A stretch of DNA of 6,858 nt from an uncultured Chloroflexota bacterium (lineage in GTDB: Bacteria; Chloroflexota; Dehalococcoidia; SM23-28-2; RBG-16-64-32). This document shows, one piece after another, positions 1 through 4,998 of this stretch. Where the stretch lies: positions 1 to 6,858 of the forward strand of contig CAJXNA010000112.1 of assembly GCA_913056415.1 (NCBI GenBank). The letters are read 5' to 3'. The number at the start of each line of letters is the position of its first letter. Position 1 is the stretch's first letter. The notes below the pieces were generated by a model that was given only the letters and a program-made list of their open reading frames with translations, had not been told where the DNA came from and made no database searches. Position numbers and translations under genes: made by a program.

Positions 1-92
1 CGGTGGACGTCTCCTCCGGCGTCGAAACCGAGGGCCTGAAGGACGTATCCAAGATTCGCGCCTTCATCAAGGCCGCGAAGGCGTCCGCATGA
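1..92 (+). CDS. trpF: Phosphoribosylanthranilate isomerase, C-terminal fragment (partial)
   Basis: Only the last 29 codons are in the window, read from base 3 to a TGA at 90-92; the 5' part lies off the left edge. The peptide opens with VDVSSGVE and continues with a G-L-K-D stretch and a helical KIRAFIKAAK tail. DVSSGVE followed by G-x-K-D is the conserved end of TrpF, where the Ser-Ser-Gly segment helps bind the substrate phosphate in the (beta/alpha)8 barrel. The family converts N-(5-phosphoribosyl)anthranilate to 1-(o-carboxyphenylamino)-1-deoxyribulose 5-phosphate in tryptophan synthesis. Its stop overlaps the trpB start in ATGA, so the two are almost certainly co-transcribed and translationally coupled. 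The short length limits certainty, but the motif and the trpB neighbour agree. Confidence 0.87.
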   Translation, partial: VDVSSGVETEGLKDVSKIRAFIKAAKASA

Positions 93-1288
93 CCTCCACT
101 CTCCCCGACGCCCGTGGACGCTTCGGCCCCTTCGGCGGCCAGTACGTCCCTGAGGTCCTCATGTCCGCCCTCGCCGAACTGGAGAGCGCCTATCGGGACG
201 CCCGGGCGGGCGGAGAGTTCCAGATAACGCTCGACGCTCTCCTGCGCGACTACGCAGGACGGCCTACGCCGCTATACCTCGCCTCCCGTCTCACGGAGCG
301 CCTGGGCGGTGCCCGCATCTACCTCAAGCGCGAGGATCTGGCCCACACCGGCGCTCACAAGATCAACAACGCCCTCGGCCAGGGGCTCCTGGCGAAGCGT
401 ATGGGCAAGCCCCGCGTCGTCGCCGAGACCGGCGCCGGCCAGCACGGCGTCGCCGCCGCCACCGTCTGCGCCATGCTCGGCCTCGAGTGCGTCGTCTACA
501 TGGGCGACGAGGACATCCGTCGTCAGGCCCTCAACGTCTTCCGCATGCGCCTCCTCGGCGCCGAGGTAAGGCCCGTCGACTCCGGCTCCCGCACCCTCAA
601 GGACGCCATCAACGAGGCGATCCGCGACTGGGTGACGAACGTGGAGTCTACCCACTACCTGCTCGGCTCCGTCGTCGGCCCGCACCCCTACCCGATGATG
701 GTGCGCGATTTCCAGTCGGTCATCGGCGCTGAGGCACGACAGCAACTGCTGGAGGCGGAGGGACGGCTCCCGGACTACGCCGTCGCCTGCGTGGGCGGCG
801 GCTCCAACGCCATCGGCCTGTTCCATCCCCTCTACGCCGACGACTCCGTGCGCTTCATCGGCGTGGAGGCCGCCGGCGAGGGGCTATCGTCCGGCCATCA
901 CGCCGCCTCGCTGGCCGCCGGGCGGCCCGGCGTCCTCCACGGCGCCATGTCCTACCTGCTCCAGGACGATGCCGGCCAGGTGCGCGAGGCGCACTCTATC
1001 TCCGCCGGCCTGGACTACCCGGGCGTCGGCCCGGAGCACGCCTTCTACAAGGAGTCAGGCCGCGCTCAGTACGTCGCTGTCACGGACAATCAGGCGCTCC
1101 AGGGCTTCACCCTCCTCTGCGAGACGGAGGGCATCATCCCCGCCCTGGAGCCCGCCCACGCCATCTACCACGCCGCGGAGCTGGCCAAGGACCTGCCTCA
1201 GGACGCCATCGTCCTCGTCTGCCTCTCCGGCCGCGGCGACAAGGACATCGACATCGTGGCGGACGCCCTGGGCGAAGGCTCGTCCTAA
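89..1288 (+). CDS. trpB: Tryptophan synthase beta subunit
   Basis: This cytosolic PLP enzyme condenses indole with L-serine to give L-tryptophan, as the beta subunit of the alpha2-beta2 tryptophan synthase. The protein is 399 residues, the normal length for the TrpB1 type. Near the N-terminus it has GRFGPFGGQYVPE. The PLP Schiff-base lysine is K91 in HTGAHKINNALGQ, the catalytic glutamate is E113 in AETGAGQHG, the PLP phosphate loop is GGGSN at 236-240, and S380 in CLSGRGDKD is positioned to contact the cofactor ring nitrogen. All key residues are present, so it should be active. The ATG at 89 overlaps the trpF stop and has GAAGG at 77-81 with a 7-base spacer, supporting this start. Its usual partner trpA is not next door but begins 2.35 kb downstream, beyond two opposite-strand genes and a protease gene. 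Confidence 0.98.
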   Translation: MTSTLPDARGRFGPFGGQYVPEVLMSALAELESAYRDARAGGEFQITLDALLRDYAGRPTPLYLASRLTERLGGARIYLKREDLAHTGAHKINNALGQGLLAKRMGKPRVVAETGAGQHGVAAATVCAMLGLECVVYMGDEDIRRQALNVFRMRLLGAEVRPVDSGSRTLKDAINEAIRDWVTNVESTHYLLGSVVGPHPYPMMVRDFQSVIGAEARQQLLEAEGRLPDYAVACVGGGSNAIGLFHPLYADDSVRFIGVEAAGEGLSSGHHAASLAAGRPGVLHGAMSYLLQDDAGQVREAHSISAGLDYPGVGPEHAFYKESGRAQYVAVTDNQALQGFTLLCETEGIIPALEPAHAIYHAAELAKDLPQDAIVLVCLSGRGDKDIDIVADALGEGSS

Positions 1289-1301
1289 CCCGAAATGTAG
1301 G

Positions 1302-1319
1302 GGCGACCTTCAGGTCGCC
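1302..1319. repeat. Perfect short palindrome (7-bp stem, TTCA loop) after trpB
   Basis: GGCGACC at 1302-1308 pairs perfectly with GGTCGCC at 1313-1319 across a TTCA loop, 13 bases after the trpB stop and between convergent genes. As RNA from either strand it would fold into a stable hairpin and could mark the end of the trpFB transcript. No T-tract follows on either strand, so it is not a classic intrinsic terminator. From memory, GTAGGGGCGACCTT-like palindromes recur in GC-rich genomes including Chloroflexota, so a dispersed repeat is at least as likely as a terminator. The rest of the 79-base gap shows nothing recognisable. Confidence 0.5.
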
Positions 1320-1367
1320 AGTAGAAGGCTCGCCTGGCTTCAATCCTACGCCTCGCCGCCGTTGCCA

Positions 1368-1985
1368 TCATTCGTCTCCTTCGCCCCGGCCGCCGTCACC
1401 TCCCGTGGGGCGAACCAATCCCAGAAACTTGTAGCCCGTCGCTAAGACGATCCCCAGCCCTACCGCCACCACCGCAAACAGCAGCGCCTCTCCGATCTCG
1501 CCGAAGTCCTCCGCCGCCTGAACCCAGCCGAAGATCACCACTCCCAGGCCGCCCAGCAGCAGCCCTAAGGGTATCGCTTCCACGCGCCGGAATAGGTACA
1601 GACCCAGCGCTATCGCCGCCACCCCCAGCACGCTGGCTACGATGAACACGTTCCGGTGATAGTCCGCCCGCTCGTCCTCGTAATCCCGCCGCTGCTCTTG
1701 GAACCGCCGCTGCTCCTGAATATAGAGCCTCTCCTCCTCCGTGAGCTCCGCCTCATCCTCCGCCGTCAACTCTCGGTCTCCCTTGAAACAGCGGTCCAGA
1801 TCACAGTAGAGCGGCTCCCCCGTACCCGGCTCGGGGGGAGCCTCGACCCCGATGAGCCTGATGGGTGGTGCTGGGTACTCTGGAGCCTCAGGCTCGTCGT
1901 AGAAGGTGCGGATCCCCAGGATGACCAGCAGGATGAACAGTATGGCCACCACCAGGCTGTAGGTGAGCTTGAAAAGCGTCTGCAT
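1368..1985 (-). CDS. Unrecognised four-helix membrane protein with central coiled coil
   Basis: I do not recognise a family for this 205-residue protein. Visible in it: an N-terminal hydrophobic segment at about residues 8-25; a Pro/Glu-rich linker at 30-58 with two cysteines (C61, C66) just after; a strongly charged Glu/Arg/Gln helix at about 72-110, likely a coiled coil; then three further hydrophobic segments at about 113-132, 137-155 and 166-187; and a Gly/Glu/Asp tail. If the first segment is a membrane anchor, the coiled coil lies between helices 1 and 2 on one side of the membrane. The start is supported by AAGGTGGGG at 1991-1999 with a 5-base spacer. It follows the methyltransferase gene by 45 bp on the same strand, so the two are probably co-transcribed, and it converges on trpB. 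No catalytic motif is visible. Confidence 0.85.
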   Translation of the reverse strand: MQTLFKLTYSLVVAILFILLVILGIRTFYDEPEAPEYPAPPIRLIGVEAPPEPGTGEPLYCDLDRCFKGDRELTAEDEAELTEEERLYIQEQRRFQEQRRDYEDERADYHRNVFIVASVLGVAAIALGLYLFRRVEAIPLGLLLGGLGVVIFGWVQAAEDFGEIGEALLFAVVAVGLGIVLATGYKFLGLVRPTGGDGGRGEGDE

Positions 1986-2030
1986 GTTTGCCCCACCTTA
2001 CGGGTCGAGAATCCTCAGCCTGCCGTCATT

Positions 2031-2630
2031 CTAACTTACAGCTCCGTGCGATGCGGCCTTTCGCGCCACCAGACCCGCCACCGCCTTCGTCCCCCGCTCG
2101 CTCTCCATGAGCCCCTCGCGGTACTCCAGCACCTCCAGCCCCGGGAACAGCGATCGCAGCTCTCCCGGCCGCAAAAGGAACTCCTCCTGCTGCGGCCCCC
2201 AGCCGAACCGCCGCTGCTCCGTCGTGAACGACTCGAACACCAACACGCCGCCCGGCCGCAGCGCTGCTGTTAGATGCGGCGCCAGCCCCCGCTGCAGATA
2301 GTAGAAGTCGATTACGATGTCATAAGCATCGCTCGCCGGCTCGTACGACTCCAGGTCCGCCTGGATCGCCTCGACACGCAAGCCAAGCCGGACGGCCTCC
2401 TCGCGACAGCGCGCCACCGCAACTCCGGACACGTCGATGCCCGTCACCTCGTATCCCAGAGAGGCGAGGTAGAGGGTGTTGCGGCCCGTCCCCATCGCCA
2501 CGTCCAGCGCCCTGCCGCGGGGCGGCAGAAGGCTCCGGTGCTCCACCAGGAACGCGGCCGGCCCGCGTTCCGGCACCGCCTCCTGTTTGCGGTATCGTTC
2601 GTCCCAGAACCGCTCGCTGTCGTCTCGCAT
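2031..2630 (-). CDS. Class I SAM-dependent methyltransferase (TehB-like)
   Basis: This is a soluble, single-domain Rossmann-fold methyltransferase of 199 residues, expected to transfer a methyl group from S-adenosylmethionine; the acceptor cannot be read from sequence. Motif I (glycine loop) is LDVAMGTGRN at 42-51. The acidic residue that would bind the SAM ribose is in GIDVS at 64-68, the adenine-side acidic residue in QADLE at 90-94, and motif IV is YDIVIDFYYLQR at 103-114, followed by LRPGGVLVFE at 124-133. The YYLQR segment and the later FGWGP and FLLRPGEL segments resemble the TehB/tellurite-resistance-like methyltransferases often annotated only as class I. The N-terminal FWDERYRK also fits that group. 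A GGAGA at 2641-2645 (minus strand) lies 10 bases before the ATG. It probably leads a two-gene unit with the membrane protein gene downstream. A role in tellurite resistance should not be inferred. Confidence 0.9.
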   Translation of the reverse strand: MRDDSERFWDERYRKQEAVPERGPAAFLVEHRSLLPPRGRALDVAMGTGRNTLYLASLGYEVTGIDVSGVAVARCREEAVRLGLRVEAIQADLESYEPASDAYDIVIDFYYLQRGLAPHLTAALRPGGVLVFESFTTEQRRFGWGPQQEEFLLRPGELRSLFPGLEVLEYREGLMESERGTKAVAGLVARKAASHGAVS

Positions 2631-2640
2631 GCGTTCAGTA

Positions 2641-2645
2641 TCTCC
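2641..2645 (-). promoter_or_regulatory. Ribosome binding site of the methyltransferase gene, at a repeat edge
   Basis: Read on the minus strand, GGAGA lies 10 bases before the ATG at 2630. Its two upstream bases (2644-2645) are the outermost bases of the inverted-repeat arm that starts at 2644, so part of this site may have been supplied by the repeat. It supports the chosen start. Confidence 0.5.
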
Positions 2646-2717
2646 GCTTGCCCTGAGCCTGTCGAACCATTAGCGGGGTGTGCTGGTCTGACCCTTCGCC
2701 AGGCTTAGTGTGAGCGG
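2644..2717. repeat. Imperfect inverted repeat, REP/MITE-like palindromic element
   Basis: The arm at 2644-2668, read on the minus strand, contains TTCGACAGGCTCAGGGC. The arm at 2693-2717, read on the plus strand, contains TTCGCCAGGCTTAGTGTGAG. Aligned over 25 positions the two arms match at 18, with both outer ends reading AGCGG, and are separated by a 24-base loop. This is what a short palindromic dispersed element looks like after some decay. From memory, TTCGACAGGCTCAGGGCGAA-like sequences are high-copy intergenic repeats in many bacterial genomes. It sits in the divergent region between the methyltransferase and protease genes. The element class is an inference, since a single window cannot show copy number. 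Confidence 0.55.
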
Positions 2718-2724
2718 GCAGAAG

Positions 2725-2738
2725 CCTTGTTCCTTGTT
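2725..2738. repeat. Two tandem copies of a 7-mer
   Basis: CCTTGTT occurs twice in direct succession just outside the right arm of the inverted repeat. It could be replication slippage or a trace of an insertion event; it is short enough to be chance. Confidence 0.3.
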
Positions 2739-2763
2739 CCGCCTCGCCTGTACCCCTTAGACT
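2734..2763 (+). promoter_or_regulatory. Possible sigma-70-type promoter for the protease-trpA-aroH-aroF group
   Basis: TTGTTC at 2734-2739 and TAGACT at 2758-2763 are separated by 18 bases and match the -35 and -10 consensus at 3/6 and 4/6 positions. Transcription would start near 2770, leaving about 40 bases before the ATG at 2812. A promoter is expected here because the upstream gene is divergent, but the match is weak and these exact boxes are a guess. Confidence 0.22.
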
Positions 2764-2811
2764 GAGAATATGGAATTCGAGCATGTTACAGCTCCAGGGC
2801 CTTAGGCGCCG

Positions 2812-3639
2812 ATGTATTGCACGCAATGTGGCCAGCCTCTGCCGCCGGGTGACGTTCGGTTCTGCGCGCACTGTGGTGCCAGGCTCCAGCTCCCCGTCGC
2901 GCCGACCGACGAAGCCGCTGCGCCCAAGGGCCGCACCCCCTGGGGCTACGCGGACATGGCGATGGCGATCGCCGTCGTAGTCGGGTCCGTCATTATCGTC
3001 TTGATTCCGATCATCATTGTTATCGGCATCGTGGCCGGCGGCGAGATAGACGATGACGATGAGTCAGTCACAGCCGTGACGATCGGCGCTGGCTTCCTTT
3101 TGGAAGCTCTCCTCCTTCTCGCCGTGGCCCTGTTCACCGTCGGAAAGTACAAGCTTCGCTGGTCGGAGCTCGGGTTCCGGCCTCCGAGGCGCGGCGGCTA
3201 CTGGTTTCCAGCGCCGCTATTTTTCGCAGCCTTCGCTATTCTCCTCGTGAACGCCGGAATAGCATCGGCGCTGGGGACGGACGCTGAAGGGAACGTGCCG
3301 GACGAATTATTCGACTCAGTCCTCCTCGTCGTACTGCTGGGTATCCTCTCTCTTGGACTGGCGCCGATTATGGAAGAGACGTTCTTTCGGGGCTTCCTGT
3401 TTGGTGGGCTGCGCGGTCGCTGGGGACTACTGGGAGCAGCTTTCGCGAGCGGCCTCCTATTTGCGCTAGCTCACTTTACTGGGCTGCCCAGCCTTCCCCT
3501 GCTCCCGGCCATCGGGATGATAGGCATGCTGTTTGCCTGGGCCTACTACTATACCGGCTCGCTATTCGCCCCGATTGGTGCTCACTTCTTGTTCAATCTT
3601 GCCGCCTTCCTCATCGGCGTCTCGGGAGTGGCAACGTGA
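2812..3639 (+). CDS. Zinc-ribbon CPBP-family intramembrane metalloprotease
   Basis: The 275-residue protein begins with a small zinc ribbon (C3-x2-C6 and C18-x2-C21, each in a C-x-x-C-G setting), then a hydrophilic linker, then a multi-helix membrane domain. The membrane part carries the CPBP/ABI (type II CAAX protease-like) signature: EExxxR at 188-193 (EETFFR), FxxxH at 217-221 (FALAH) and H-x3-N at 258-262 (HFLFN). In this family these Glu and His residues bind the catalytic metal inside the membrane. Substrates are unknown; relatives act in CAAX processing, bacteriocin immunity or signalling. An acidic DDDDE loop lies at 80-84. The ATG at 2812 has no clear Shine-Dalgarno sequence, but the ribbon begins at residue 3 and an in-frame TAG lies at 2803-2805, so this is the first usable start. 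The stop overlaps the trpA start. By eye the gene is less GC-biased than its neighbours. Confidence 0.92.
   Translation: MYCTQCGQPLPPGDVRFCAHCGARLQLPVAPTDEAAAPKGRTPWGYADMAMAIAVVVGSVIIVLIPIIIVIGIVAGGEIDDDDESVTAVTIGAGFLLEALLLLAVALFTVGKYKLRWSELGFRPPRRGGYWFPAPLFFAAFAILLVNAGIASALGTDAEGNVPDELFDSVLLVVLLGILSLGLAPIMEETFFRGFLFGGLRGRWGLLGAAFASGLLFALAHFTGLPSLPLLPAIGMIGMLFAWAYYYTGSLFAPIGAHFLFNLAAFLIGVSGVAT
3624..3639 (+). promoter_or_regulatory. trpA ribosome binding site and GTGA stop-start overlap
   Basis: GGGAG at 3624-3628 lies inside the end of the protease gene, 7 bases before the GTG at 3636. The protease TGA (3637-3639) overlaps this GTG in GTGA. The arrangement fixes the trpA start and implies that trpA translation is coupled to that of the protease gene. 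Confidence 0.75.
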
Positions 3640-4439
3640 GTCGCATAGCCGATGCGTTCGCCCGTCTGCGGGCCGAGCGTCGAACCGGCCTCGTCGCCTT
3701 CCTCACCGTCGGCCATCCCAGCGTGGAAGACACACTGCGCCTCGTACCGGCCCTCATCGAGGGCGGCGCCGACATAATCGAGCTCGCCATCCCCTTCTCG
3801 GATCCCCTGGCTGAGGGGCCCAGCATCCAGCGCTCGTCGCATCAGGCGCTCCTCAATGGTGTCACGCCCGGCGTATGCCTGGAGGTGGCTGGCAAGCTGC
3901 GGGCGCAGGGCGTCACCGCGCCGCTGATCTTCATGGGCTACTACAACCCCCTCCTCGCCTACGGCCTCGAGGACTTCTGCCACGACGCTGCCCAGGTTGG
4001 CGCTGATGGCCTCATCACCGTCGACCTGCCGCCGGAAGAGTCGCACCCCTTACGGGACGCCTGCCGCCGGAACGGCCTCGACCTGATATACCTCCTCGCT
4101 CCCACCAGCACCGATGAGCGGATCGAGCTCGTCGCCGGGCTCGCCTCCGGGTTCGTCTACTGCGTCAGCGTGACGGGCGTGACCGGCGCGCGGGAGGAGC
4201 TGCCGAAGGCGCTATCCTCGTTCGTTAACCGGGTACGCGCTCACATCGCCTTGCCAATGGCCGTAGGATTTGGTATATCTAAGCCCAAGCACTTCCGTGC
4301 GGTGGGCCGCATCGCGGAAGCCGCCGTTATCGGCAGTGCTATCATTGACGAGATCGACCGTTCCGATCCGTCTCAGACAGTAGGGAAGGTTAAGCGTTAT
4401 GCGGAGGTGGTTACCGGCCGGCGGAGAGCTGCCCGTTAG
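3636..4439 (+). CDS. trpA: Tryptophan synthase alpha subunit
   Basis: The alpha subunit cleaves indole-3-glycerol phosphate to indole and glyceraldehyde 3-phosphate and channels indole to TrpB. At 267 residues it is full length, a (beta/alpha)8 barrel. The catalytic glutamate E49 is in IIELAIPFSDP. Y175 and the flexible loop TGVTGARE, with T183, are present, as are the phosphate-binding GFGIS (211-215) and IGSA. Numbering coincides with the enteric enzyme at these sites. The oddity is position 60: the usual LADGP, whose Asp is the second catalytic acid, reads LAEGP, an Asp-to-Glu change. The GTG start has a good Shine-Dalgarno sequence and overlaps the protease stop by 4 bases. trpB is 2.35 kb upstream rather than adjacent. 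Downstream, after a 139-bp gap, comes aroH on the same strand. Confidence 0.97.
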   Translation: MSRIADAFARLRAERRTGLVAFLTVGHPSVEDTLRLVPALIEGGADIIELAIPFSDPLAEGPSIQRSSHQALLNGVTPGVCLEVAGKLRAQGVTAPLIFMGYYNPLLAYGLEDFCHDAAQVGADGLITVDLPPEESHPLRDACRRNGLDLIYLLAPTSTDERIELVAGLASGFVYCVSVTGVTGAREELPKALSSFVNRVRAHIALPMAVGFGISKPKHFRAVGRIAEAAVIGSAIIDEIDRSDPSQTVGKVKRYAEVVTGRRRAAR

Positions 4440-4446
4440 GGTCGCT

Positions 4447-4473
4447 CGGCTTCTCGCTATTGGCGAGGAGTCG
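4447..4473 (+). ncRNA. 11-bp hairpin 8 bases after the trpA stop
   Basis: Bases 4447-4457 pair with 4463-4473 around a five-base TATTG loop, giving 11 consecutive pairs including two G-U (4449/4471 and 4452/4468). There is no T-tract after it, so it does not look like an intrinsic terminator. The 3' arm contains GAGGAG (4465-4470), the only good Shine-Dalgarno sequence in this gap, which would be hidden when the hairpin forms. It may be a regulatory or RNA-stability element; the role is inferred. Confidence 0.4.
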
Positions 4474-4509
4474 TCCGGCCGTGCATATGGTGGCGGCTCT
4501 CGGGCCGGA
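4474..4509 (+). ncRNA. Second hairpin in the trpA-aroH gap
   Basis: TCCGGCC at 4474-4480 pairs perfectly with GGCCGGA at 4503-4509 around a 22-base loop. It begins on the base after the previous hairpin ends, so the two could stack coaxially. The loop holds GTG (4481) and ATG (4487) start codons of a small open frame. In GC-rich DNA a 7-bp pairing is not rare. Confidence 0.28.
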
Positions 4510-4585
4510 GTATTTGGCCCCAGCTAGCAGCCCGGCCCGCGCCCCGACGAGTCGGGACCGGGCCTCGGCGATGTCGGCATGCTGA
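4481..4585 (+). CDS. Possible small upstream ORF overlapping the aroH start
   Basis: A 34-codon frame starts with GTG at 4481 (or ATG at 4487), 10 bases after GAGGAG at 4465-4470, and ends at TGA 4583-4585, seven bases inside aroH (ATGCTGA at 4579-4585). The peptide is Ala/Pro/Arg/Ser-rich with a single Tyr and no Trp or Phe, so it is not an obvious aromatic amino acid attenuator leader. It is of interest because aroH itself has no visible Shine-Dalgarno sequence, and termination here could re-initiate on the aroH ATG. It may simply be a chance frame. Confidence 0.17.
   Translation: MHMVAALGPEYLAPASSPARAPTSRDRASAMSAC
4530..4563 (+). ncRNA. GC-rich two-part stem-loop just before aroH
   Basis: An outer 6-bp stem (GCCCGG 4530-4535 with CCGGGC 4558-4563) encloses an inner 5-bp stem (CCCGA 4543-4547 with TCGGG 4552-4556) capped by CGAG. 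A seven-base bulge lies on the 5' side and a single A on the 3' side. It ends 15 bases before the aroH ATG and no T-run follows. It could influence aroH translation or transcript stability. T-box consensus elements are absent. Confidence 0.3.
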
Positions 4586-4950
4586 CTCGAGGTGTCAGGG
4601 GCGCCACCACTGTCAAGGCCAACACCCGCGAGGCGATCCTTGAGGCCACTGCGGAGCTCCTCCAAGCCATGGCGGAAGCCAACGGGCTTGACTCCGAAGA
4701 CGTAGCCTCCGCCTTCTTCACCAGCAGCCCCGACCTCAACGCCGAGTTCCCCGCCCTGGCCGCCAGACAGATGGGCTGGACTGATGTGGCCCTTCTCTGT
4801 GGACACGAGATGCAAGTACCGGGCTCCCTTCCCATGTGTCTCCGCATCCTCCTCCACGTCAACACCGAGAAGAAGGCCAGCGAAATAGTCCACGTCTATC
4901 TCCACGGCGCCAGGGTCCTCAGGCCAGACTTCGAGAGCCGGTCCGGCTAG
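4579..4950 (+). CDS. aroH: Monofunctional chorismate mutase, AroH type
   Basis: The enzyme rearranges chorismate to prephenate, the first step of the Phe/Tyr branch. The 123-residue protein has the length and pattern of the Bacillus subtilis AroH trimer. It opens with RGVRGATTV, in which R7 is an active-site arginine, and continues with C74 and E77 in LLCGHEM, R89 in CLRI, Y107 in VHVYLHGA and R115 in VLRPD. These match the AroH active-site set (Arg7, Cys75, Glu78, Arg90, Tyr108, Arg116 in the Bacillus numbering, as I recall) with a one-residue offset. The ATG at 4579 is the only start that keeps the conserved N-terminus; upstream in frame there is no start codon before a TAG at 4525. No Shine-Dalgarno sequence is visible, so expression may depend on the structured gap or small frame upstream. 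aroF follows after 48 bp. Confidence 0.95.
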   Translation: MLTRGVRGATTVKANTREAILEATAELLQAMAEANGLDSEDVASAFFTSSPDLNAEFPALAARQMGWTDVALLCGHEMQVPGSLPMCLRILLHVNTEKKASEIVHVYLHGARVLRPDFESRSG

Positions 4951-4983
4951 TCGCCAACAGCTCGATATCATTACTTTCCAGGG

Positions 4984-4990
4984 AAGGAGA
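4984..4990 (+). promoter_or_regulatory. Strong ribosome binding site of aroF
   Basis: AAGGAGA lies 8 bases before the ATG at 4999, in an unusually A-rich stretch for this window. It is the best Shine-Dalgarno match here and fixes the aroF start. It contrasts with the absent site of aroH, hinting at stronger translation of DAHP synthase. Confidence 0.8.
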
Positions 4991-4998
4991 CCATAAAC

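Noticed and set aside
272..826. Long minus-strand open frame opposite trpB
   Set aside because: It lies wholly inside a well-conserved trpB. Its Val/Ala/Gly/Asp-rich translation has no domain and reflects the GC-rich codon bias of the other strand.
1656..2273. Plus-strand open frame across the membrane protein and methyltransferase genes
   Set aside because: It runs antisense to two better-supported genes. Its Leu/Pro/Arg-rich start is the complement of the Glu/Gln/Arg coiled-coil region.
2770..2805. In-frame upstream ATG as an earlier start of the protease
   Set aside because: The ATG at 2770 is in frame but meets a TAG at 2803-2805 before reaching 2812, so it cannot extend the protein.
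4440..4517. Four TGG (Trp) codons in the trpA frame after its stop, including a tandem pair at 4488-4493, suggestive of a Trp attenuator leader
   Set aside because: No ATG, GTG or TTG starts this frame after the trpA stop, so no leader peptide can be made without stop readthrough. TrpA is already full length.
4530..4563. T-box leader for aroH/aroF
   Set aside because: The GC-rich stem first suggested a T-box terminator, but there is no T-box sequence (GGTGG-ACCGCG type), no specifier stem and no T-tract.
4411..4971. Minus-strand 186-codon frame covering the trpA-aroH gap and aroH
   Set aside because: aroH on the opposite strand has a full conserved active-site set. This frame shows no motif and has no good ribosome binding site that I can see.
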